A stretch of DNA of 64,000 bases. Source: an uncultured Collinsella sp. (GTDB taxonomy: Bacteria; Actinomycetota; Coriobacteriia; Coriobacteriales; Coriobacteriaceae). Positions within the stretch are counted from its first letter, which is position 1. Each line of letters opens with the position of its first letter. Shown in pieces: positions 58,616 to 64,000 of the stretch. Under the pieces are notes generated by a model, which saw only the letters and a program-made list of their open reading frames with translations, was not told the DNA's origin and did no database searches. The translations under genes were made by a program, and so were the position numbers. Location of the stretch: NCBI GenBank assembly GCA_900542085.1, contig UQMK01000001.1, positions 1-64,000 on the forward strand, given 5' to 3'.

Positions 58616-60832
58616 TTACTTGTCGGTGCCTAGCTTGTGCGGTTTGTAGGCGAGGGCGCTGACGAGTGCATCGGCAGCGGATTTGACAGCCGCTGGCTGC
58701 GGATCGTTAACGTGGTCCTCGGGGTGCACGGGCAGGCCTTTCTTGACGGCATCGTGGATGAGATTGAGGTACTCGGTCACACCCGCGTTCGACAAGTGCG
58801 TGCCATCGCCATCGAACAGATCATTGCGGTTGGCACTATATCCGTACCAGTCGATAACGCGTACATTCTTGTAGCGCGTGGCGGCGTTGGCGATGGCCTG
58901 GTTCGTGGACCCGACCCACGGCTGCGGGCTACGCGTGTTTACAAATACGACAATACGCTGCTCGCCGGCGTCGGCCATGATTGCGTCGACCTGGGCGTCC
59001 GTTACCAAACCGTTGGTGCCCAGGGCAAAGACCACGATCTTGCCGGCAAGGTTCTGCTGGATATAGCCCTCAAATGTCGCGCGGCCCGCATCAAACTGGC
59101 GACCCTTTTCGGCATCGATATGGCTGTGCGGGAACACACCGTCAAAGGAATCAACGGCGCGCAGCGACACGGAGTCACCGATCATCAACAGGTCGTAGGA
59201 GCCATCGGGGAAGCCGTCGTTGTCCTTGTCGGTGTCGTCGGCCGCCTGCTGGTCGGTGGGCGCGGTGTTTTTGGCTTCCTTGTTCAGAACTTCTGCGCCC
59301 TCGCCGCTCAGTGCAGACGTTTCGGGCACAAAGATCAGGCCGCCCAGTGCAACGACCAACACGACAGTGCAGGCTGCGCAGACAGGGACGTGCGCGCGTG
59401 CCCAGTTGGCGGGCGTGGTGGTGCCATCGCGGAATTCGGCGACAGTGCGGCCGAAGGCGCCCTTCCTAAACGGAGTCTCGATAAAGCGATAGGAGCACTC
59501 GGCTACGGCGACCACCACAAGTACCTGTAAGATGTACTGCCACCAGGGCGTATCGCTGATGTTGGCGACCGGGTTCATAAGCAGCAGCAGTGGATAGTGC
59601 CACAGATAGATACTGTACGAGCGCTTGCCAACCCACACGAGCGGCTCGGCGGACAGCGCGCGGGCAACCATTCCCTGGGGCTGCACGCAGGCCGCGATGA
59701 CCATGAGCGTGAGGATGGAGCATAACAGCGTGCCGCCGCGATACTGAAACGCGGTGTAGCCGTTGGTGAGCGCGACCATGGCGGCAAGGCCAACCAGACC
59801 CACGACGCCCAACACATCGATGGATGCGGGCGAGGACCAAAAGCGCACGAGGGCGCTCGGCTGTGCCGGGGTGGTATCGGCTGATTCGTCGACCTTCTTG
59901 CCAGGCTTGTCCTCGGCGTTCTTGCCATGCTTGGCGGCGCCAGCCAGGCGATTGAGTCCCAAACGATGAGCGAGACGCACCGGCGCCAGGTCGCGATCGG
60001 GGATAAAGGCCATCCAGGCACCCAGCAGCAGCGAGAACACGCGGGTGTCGGTGCCGTAGTACACGCGGCTGGGGTCGGCGGCAGGGTTGTAAAGCACCAT
60101 CATTGCGAGGGCGGATGCCGCGGCAAGGCCCAGAACCACGCGGCGCGTGTTGGGCTTGCTCACATGCATGGATACCATGGCAAACAGCAGTGGCGGCCAA
60201 ATCAGGTAGAACTGTTCCTCGATGGCAAGCGACCAAAAGTGCGTGAGCGGCGAGGGGTCGCCCAGAGCATTGAAGTACGAGACGTTTTGGGCAATCTGCC
60301 ACCAGTTGTTGAAGAACAACAGCGACGGCAGGATGTCGGGGCGCATCTTGGTGAGCATCACGTGGTTAAAGATGGTGCACAGCGCGCAGGTCACGAACAC
60401 TACCGTTACCACGGCGGGGACCAGGCGACGGATGCGGCGAATCCAGAAGCTCTTGAGGTCGATGCGGCCGGTCTTAGCGACTTCGTTGAGCAGCAAGCGC
60501 GTGATCAGATAGCCCGAAAGCACAAAGAAGATCGTGACGCCGAGCAGGCCGCCCTGAGCCCACGTGAGGTTGAGGTGATAGAGCACCACTGCGACGACGG
60601 CAAGCGTGCGCAGGCCGTCGAGGGCGGGGATATAGCGAGATTTGGGGCGCGTGGGCGCCTGTTCTTTTGCGGCGCTGTTGGTGCGGTCACCCTTGTTGGC
60701 GGGCACGCGATGAGAGTCTGCGGCGCGGCGCGGCTCGGTGGCTTGTCGGTTAGCGCGCGAACGTTCGTGCGGCGCTCGTTGATCGCTCGCGTGGCGTGAG
60801 CTGCGTGAGCTCGATCGCGGGAATTGTTCCAT
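58616..60832 (-). CDS. OatA-type acyltransferase 3 / SGNH O-acetyltransferase
   Basis: This 738-residue envelope enzyme has a basic cytoplasmic tail (1-65) and an acyltransferase-3 membrane domain (about 66-430; YIPALDGLRTLAVVAVVLYHL, IFFVLSGYLI, FWSLAIEEQFYLIWP). A further helix follows near 475, then an extracellular SGNH esterase-like domain (about 550-700; MIGDSVSLRA, GTNGL, DGTHLS with the catalytic Asp/His). This plan is that of peptidoglycan O-acetyltransferase OatA, which gives lysozyme resistance; modification of another glycan is possible. A loop of about 55 residues with Lys/Asp interrupts the membrane domain. It is divergent from rbsK. Confidence 0.93.
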   Translation of the reverse strand: MEQFPRSSSRSSRHASDQRAPHERSRANRQATEPRRAADSHRVPANKGDRTNSAAKEQAPTRPKSRYIPALDGLRTLAVVAVVLYHLNLTWAQGGLLGVTIFFVLSGYLITRLLLNEVAKTGRIDLKSFWIRRIRRLVPAVVTVVFVTCALCTIFNHVMLTKMRPDILPSLLFFNNWWQIAQNVSYFNALGDPSPLTHFWSLAIEEQFYLIWPPLLFAMVSMHVSKPNTRRVVLGLAAASALAMMVLYNPAADPSRVYYGTDTRVFSLLLGAWMAFIPDRDLAPVRLAHRLGLNRLAGAAKHGKNAEDKPGKKVDESADTTPAQPSALVRFWSSPASIDVLGVVGLVGLAAMVALTNGYTAFQYRGGTLLCSILTLMVIAACVQPQGMVARALSAEPLVWVGKRSYSIYLWHYPLLLLMNPVANISDTPWWQYILQVLVVVAVAECSYRFIETPFRKGAFGRTVAEFRDGTTTPANWARAHVPVCAACTVVLVVALGGLIFVPETSALSGEGAEVLNKEAKNTAPTDQQAADDTDKDNDGFPDGSYDLLMIGDSVSLRAVDSFDGVFPHSHIDAEKGRQFDAGRATFEGYIQQNLAGKIVVFALGTNGLVTDAQVDAIMADAGEQRIVVFVNTRSPQPWVGSTNQAIANAATRYKNVRVIDWYGYSANRNDLFDGDGTHLSNAGVTEYLNLIHDAVKKGLPVHPEDHVNDPQPAAVKSAADALVSALAYKPHKLGTDK

Positions 60833-60925
60833 AAAACTTCATCCAATGACGAGAATAATCAGCACGCCTTCATTGTAGCCGCCTGCTCCTGTGAATGCTT
60901 GCTGCCGGTGCAAGCTCAAGCGCGC

Positions 60926-60955
60926 GTTCACATCAAAGTGAACTAAAGTTATAGA
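60926..60955 (+). promoter_or_regulatory. Promoter with overlapping operator for rbsK-nucleoside hydrolase
   Basis: TTCACA (-35, 60927-60932) and TATAGA (-10, 60950-60955) are exactly 17 bases apart. The inverted repeat GTTCAC-ATCAAA-GTGAAC (60926-60943) covers the -35 box, the position a repressor would use. Candidates would be LacI-, DeoR- or GntR-type regulators encoded elsewhere. Confidence 0.6.
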
Positions 60956-61018
60956 GGCGCGAGAGCGCACGATTGACGGCCAACAGCGGGTGCAGAGCTC
61001 GCGGACGAGGAGGTTTCC

Positions 61019-62014
61019 ATGGCAGATTGCGGCATCGTTGCGGTGTTCGGCAGCATGAACATGGACCTTTCGGTGGCGTGCGAGCGCATGCCGCGTGCGG
61101 GCGAGACCGTCGGCGGCAGCGGATTTGTCAGCAATGCCGGCGGTAAGGGCGCCAACCAGGCCGTGGCAGCTGCGCACATGGGCGCGCGCACGTGCATGAT
61201 CGGCGCGGTCGGGCGCGATGCATTTGGCACGTCGCTCGTGGCGGGGCTCCAAGATGCTGGCGTGGACTGTGACTTTGTGGCGCGTCGCGATGATGTAGAG
61301 ACGGGAACGGCGACCATCATTCGCTGTGAGGGCGACAACCGCATCGTGCTGTCGCCGGGCGCCAATCATGCGCTTGCGGGCGAGGACGTTGCTCGCGCGC
61401 TGAGACGTCTGGTGGCCGATGAGCTCGACGGCGACGCCAGCGAGATTGCCCCGGCTGCCGGAAGCGTCTTTATCGCCCAGGGCGAATGTGACCTTGCGGC
61501 GACTGCCGAGGCGCTTGTTTGCGCTCACGAGCTGGGGTTCTATACGGTCTTTAATCCAGCGCCTGCCTGTGAGTTGCCTGCGGAGGTCTGGTCTGCAGTC
61601 GACCTGGTCTGCCCCAACGAGACTGAGTGCCAGGTGCTGACGGGCATCTTGCCCGCGGATGATGCGAGCTGCGTCGCGGCGCTCAATGCCCTGCTCGCCA
61701 AGGGTGCTGGAGCTGCGGTCATCACGTTGGGCGGCGCCGGGTCGGTTACGCTTGGCGATGACGGCGAGCTGCTGCGCATGCCGGCGCTTTCGAGTGCGGT
61801 GGTCGATACGACGGCCGCGGGCGATACATTTATCGGTGCGCTTGCTGCAGCTCGTCTGGAGGGCCTGCCGCTCTTTGAGTGCATGGCGGTGGGCGCACGC
61901 GCCGCGGCGGTGACGGTGTCGCGCCTGGGCGCACAGCAGTCGATTCCCACGCGAGCCGAAGTTGAGCGCGTGTTTGATTTAGACGATTTAGTACAAGACG
62001 GAGAAGCGGAGTAG
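61019..62014 (+). CDS. rbsK: Ribokinase (PfkB family)
   Basis: This 331-residue sugar kinase has the PfkB signature NAGGKGANQAVAAA near residue 38. The ATP-site segment DTTAAGDTFIGALAA near 265 contains the catalytic Asp. It phosphorylates ribose to ribose 5-phosphate. GAGGAGG lies 7 bases before the ATG. A nucleoside hydrolase gene starts four bases after its stop, so ribose released from nucleosides is probably the substrate. Confidence 0.93.
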   Translation: MADCGIVAVFGSMNMDLSVACERMPRAGETVGGSGFVSNAGGKGANQAVAAAHMGARTCMIGAVGRDAFGTSLVAGLQDAGVDCDFVARRDDVETGTATIIRCEGDNRIVLSPGANHALAGEDVARALRRLVADELDGDASEIAPAAGSVFIAQGECDLAATAEALVCAHELGFYTVFNPAPACELPAEVWSAVDLVCPNETECQVLTGILPADDASCVAALNALLAKGAGAAVITLGGAGSVTLGDDGELLRMPALSSAVVDTTAAGDTFIGALAAARLEGLPLFECMAVGARAAAVTVSRLGAQQSIPTRAEVERVFDLDDLVQDGEAE

Positions 62015-62018
62015 AACA

Positions 62019-62993
62019 ATGGCAATTAAGAAGCTGATCCTTGATCTGGATATGGGTGTGGACGATGCGATGGCGCTTGCCTATGCCATCGCGAGCCCCG
62101 AGGTGGAGCTCGTCGGCATTACCACGTGCTTTGGCAACGTGCGCGTCGACCAGTCGGCGCATAACTGCTTGGCGGTGCTCGACCTGTTGGGTCGTCCCGA
62201 GGTGCCGGTGTACCTGGGTGCCGACCGTCCTCTGCAGGCGACTGAGCCCTATACGCCGCCGGCGTCCACCGCGCTCATTCACGGCAAGAACGGCATCGGC
62301 GGCGCGAGCGTGCCGGCGTCGCCCTACGAGCCGGTGGGGGCGACGTCTGCCGACGGTAACGCTGCGGTCGATTATCTGATCGATGCCGCGCGCACCTATG
62401 GTCCCGATCTGGTCTACGTAGCGACCGGCCCGCTCTCCAACCTGGCGCTTGCCCTGGAGCGCGATGCGGCAGCGGTGATGTCTATCGGCCGCGTGGTGGT
62501 TATGGGCGGCGCCCTGACCGTGCCCGGCAACGTGAGCGCGGGCGCCGAGGCCAACATGGCAAGTGATCCCGAGGCGGCCGACGCCGTGCTGCGTTCGGGC
62601 CGCAAGCTCACTATGGTGGGTTTGGATGTGACGCATCGCGTGGTGCTCACGCGTCGCGACATTGCCGGCTGGACGGGCTCGGGCACCATGGCCGGTTGCG
62701 CGTTTGCGAGCATGGTGGAGCACTATATTGGCTCGTACGAGATGAACGCCCCCTACCTTGGTGGCTGCGCGCTGCACGATCCGCTTGCCGTCGCCGTGGC
62801 GATTGACCCCACGCTCGTGGGCGCGCTCGGCTGTAACCTGCGCGTCGACCTGCTCGGCGAGTATCGCGGCCGCACCATCTGCGATGAGCGCCGTGTGGCC
62901 GACCCCGACAAGAGCGCACTCGTGGCGCTGACTGTTGACGCTCCGCGCTTCCTGTCCGAGTTCAAGACGCGCATGGCCCGTGTCCTTGGCTAA
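62019..62993 (+). CDS. Inosine-uridine-type nucleoside hydrolase
   Basis: This 324-residue enzyme splits ribonucleosides into base and ribose. DLDMGVDDAMAL near residue 8 supplies the Ca2+-binding Asp cluster, and ALHDPLAVA near 250 supplies the C-terminal His-Asp of the active site. The protein is cytoplasmic. The base preference is not evident, since RihA, RihB and RihC look alike by eye. It overlaps the ribokinase operon. Confidence 0.93.
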   Translation: MAIKKLILDLDMGVDDAMALAYAIASPEVELVGITTCFGNVRVDQSAHNCLAVLDLLGRPEVPVYLGADRPLQATEPYTPPASTALIHGKNGIGGASVPASPYEPVGATSADGNAAVDYLIDAARTYGPDLVYVATGPLSNLALALERDAAAVMSIGRVVVMGGALTVPGNVSAGAEANMASDPEAADAVLRSGRKLTMVGLDVTHRVVLTRRDIAGWTGSGTMAGCAFASMVEHYIGSYEMNAPYLGGCALHDPLAVAVAIDPTLVGALGCNLRVDLLGEYRGRTICDERRVADPDKSALVALTVDAPRFLSEFKTRMARVLG

Positions 62994-63002
62994 GTTGTCT
63001 TT

Positions 63003-63032
63003 TTGGATGGGGCTTTTTTTGACTGGTATGAT
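63003..63032 (+). promoter_or_regulatory. Promoter of luxS
   Basis: TTGGAT (-35) and TATGAT (-10, 63027-63032) are 18 bases apart, and TGG directly before the -10 box makes it an extended element. The T-rich stretch in this region could also end transcription from the upstream operon. Confidence 0.55.
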
Positions 63033-63096
63033 TGGTGCGACCATTCGAACCAGCTAAAAGAGCCCCGTCCCAAATTGACTATCGAGAGGATCTGCT

Positions 63097-63585
63097 ATGG
63101 AGCGCATCGCGAGCTTTTCCGTTGACCATCTGCTGCTTGAGCCCGGCGTGTATGTGAGCCGCATCGACCGCGATCCGGCGACCGGCGCCGCCGTCACCAC
63201 CTTTGACCTGCGCCTGACCACGCCCAACAAGGAGCCGGTCATGAACACGGCAGAGTGCCACACCATCGAGCACCTGGGCGCGACGTTCCTTCGCAACCAT
63301 GCCGAGTGGTCGAGCCGCATTGTCTACTTTGGCCCCATGGGCTGCCGCACGGGCTTTTACCTCGTCGTTTTTGGTGAGCTGACGAGCGAGGAGATTCTGC
63401 CGCTCGTGCGTGAGCTGTTCGAGTTTGTCGCCGGCTTTGAGGGCGATGTCCCCGGCGCCGCTCCCGAGGAGTGCGGTAACTACCTGGACCAGAACCTCCC
63501 CATGGCAAACTGGCTCGCGCGCCGTTACCTCGACCGTGACCTGGCCGATATCGATGAGAAGCACTTGCACTATCAGCAGGCGTAA
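63097..63585 (+). CDS. luxS: S-ribosylhomocysteine lyase
   Basis: This 162-residue enzyme of the activated methyl cycle also makes the precursor of autoinducer 2. The metal site HTIEH (His55, Glu58, His59) and the distant Cys126 (EECGNY) are present, as is the catalytic Cys83 in MGCRTGF. The length is normal. AGAGGA precedes the ATG. The gene is transcribed alone between its own promoter and terminator. Confidence 0.97.
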   Translation: MERIASFSVDHLLLEPGVYVSRIDRDPATGAAVTTFDLRLTTPNKEPVMNTAECHTIEHLGATFLRNHAEWSSRIVYFGPMGCRTGFYLVVFGELTSEEILPLVRELFEFVAGFEGDVPGAAPEECGNYLDQNLPMANWLARRYLDRDLADIDEKHLHYQQA

Positions 63586-63613
63586 GGGCTTTGCCGCTCA
63601 AGACGTGCGCAAC

Positions 63614-63646
63614 GGGCGCCTTCGCTTATGCGGGGGCGCCTTTTTG
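63614..63646 (+). terminator. Intrinsic terminator after luxS
   Basis: GGGCGCC and GGCGCC arms around a 14-base loop lead into TTTTTG, 28 bases after the stop codon. Confidence 0.8.
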
Positions 63647-63666
63647 TTGAGTGGTCGGGACGAGCG

Positions 63667-63720
63667 TTCAAAATCGCTCATGTTTGTTCTAGAATGTTCA
63701 TACTGTCACATAAACGAACA
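63667..63720 (+). promoter_or_regulatory. Promoter and operator-like repeats before the DUF4867 gene
   Basis: TTCAAA (-35, 63667-63672) and TAGAAT (-10, 63690-63695) are 17 bases apart. Several TGTTC/GAACA half-sites surround the -10 box; one pair (63695-63699 and 63716-63720) forms an inverted repeat. This suggests control by a repressor. Confidence 0.5.
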
Positions 63721-63729
63721 GGAGTGAAC

Positions 63730-64000
63730 ATGCATATCTATTCTGTCGAGGATTCCGAGTTCAAATCCTATGGCAACGTTTGGGATGACGTTCCGTCCGA
63801 GCTCACGTCGTCCATGCTCGAGGCGCTCTCCGCTACGCCCATCCCCGAGGGCAGTAAGTACGTGGCCTCCGCGCCCGAGCTCGAGCAGGTTGAGGGTGCC
63901 GACACGCTCGGCTTTCTCATGTTTGGCGGTCGTCCCTTCCAGTTGGGCTGGTGCAACGGCCACAATACACGACTCAACTGCCTGGAGTATCACCGCGCCA
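63730..64000 (+). CDS. DUF4867 family protein, truncated by the window end
   Basis: Ninety codons are visible and no stop occurs before the window ends. The protein begins MHIYSVEDSEFKSYGNVW and continues with FGGRPFQLGWCNGHNT and LNCLEYHRA. These are the hallmarks of DUF4867, a family found beside sugar (for example tagatose or sorbose) catabolic genes. CAGGAG lies a few bases before the ATG at 63730. The role is unknown; the upstream operator-like repeats fit sugar-dependent control. Confidence 0.8.
   Translation, partial: MHIYSVEDSEFKSYGNVWDDVPSELTSSMLEALSATPIPEGSKYVASAPELEQVEGADTLGFLMFGGRPFQLGWCNGHNTRLNCLEYHRA

Overview
The window looks like chromosomal DNA of a high-GC anaerobic gut actinobacterium of the class Coriobacteriia, most likely Collinsella or a close relative. 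This is inferred from strong GC bias, an Ech-type group 4 NiFe hydrogenase operon, a magnesium-type NRAMP relative (a type described from Eggerthella), luxS, and many palindromic intergenic repeats. No phage, plasmid, CRISPR array or complete insertion sequence is visible.

Layout. 1-6.3 kb: prs and glmU on the minus strand, then an ECF vitamin/metal transporter (T, fused double ATPase, S). 6.3-11.6 kb: exodeoxyribonuclease III (minus), a sirtuin, a fused FolP-FolK with a large insertion, a biotin-ligase-like protein and coaX (minus). 11.7-14.9 kb: initiator tRNA, five regularly spaced stem-loops, an old-yellow-enzyme-type flavin/Fe-S reductase, then a 23-bp tandem repeat. 14.9-28.5 kb: a surface cluster of three single-pass membrane-anchored proteins followed by a 3,553-residue secreted GLUG-repeat protein. 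28.5-30.9 kb: an AlbA_2/HATPase/winged-helix regulator bracketed by two near-identical repeat arrays, then a small orphan HTH protein. 31.1-36.8 kb: a complete Ech hydrogenase operon with the EchA and EchB functions fused in one polypeptide. 36.8-46.5 kb: two copies of a 154-bp inverted-repeat element, a two-component system, and two ABC export systems separated by a repeat-rich scar holding the 3' tail of a lost permease gene. 46.6-55.0 kb: a DUF362 ferredoxin protein, an alpha/beta hydrolase, a hemolysin III homologue, a CNNM/CBS protein, a cyanophycin-synthetase-N-like protein, YtxH and PRC-barrel proteins and a degenerate polysaccharide deacetylase. 55.1-64 kb: an MgtE/NRAMP magnesium operon behind a long structured leader, an OatA-type acyltransferase (minus), ribokinase plus nucleoside hydrolase, luxS and the start of a DUF4867 gene.

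How the genes work together. The Ech operon should couple ferredoxin oxidation to H2 formation and ion pumping. The nucleoside hydrolase releases ribose, which the adjacent ribokinase phosphorylates. MgtE and the NRAMP protein probably both import Mg2+. The NarL-type two-component system probably controls the divergent ABC-2 exporter.

The least ordinary material is the intergenic DNA, where at least six unrelated palindromic repeat families occur. The other stand-outs are the repeat-bracketed regulator at 28.5-30.2 kb and the surface-fibre-like cluster at 14.9-28.5 kb. All functional assignments rest on motif recognition by eye; no database search was run.
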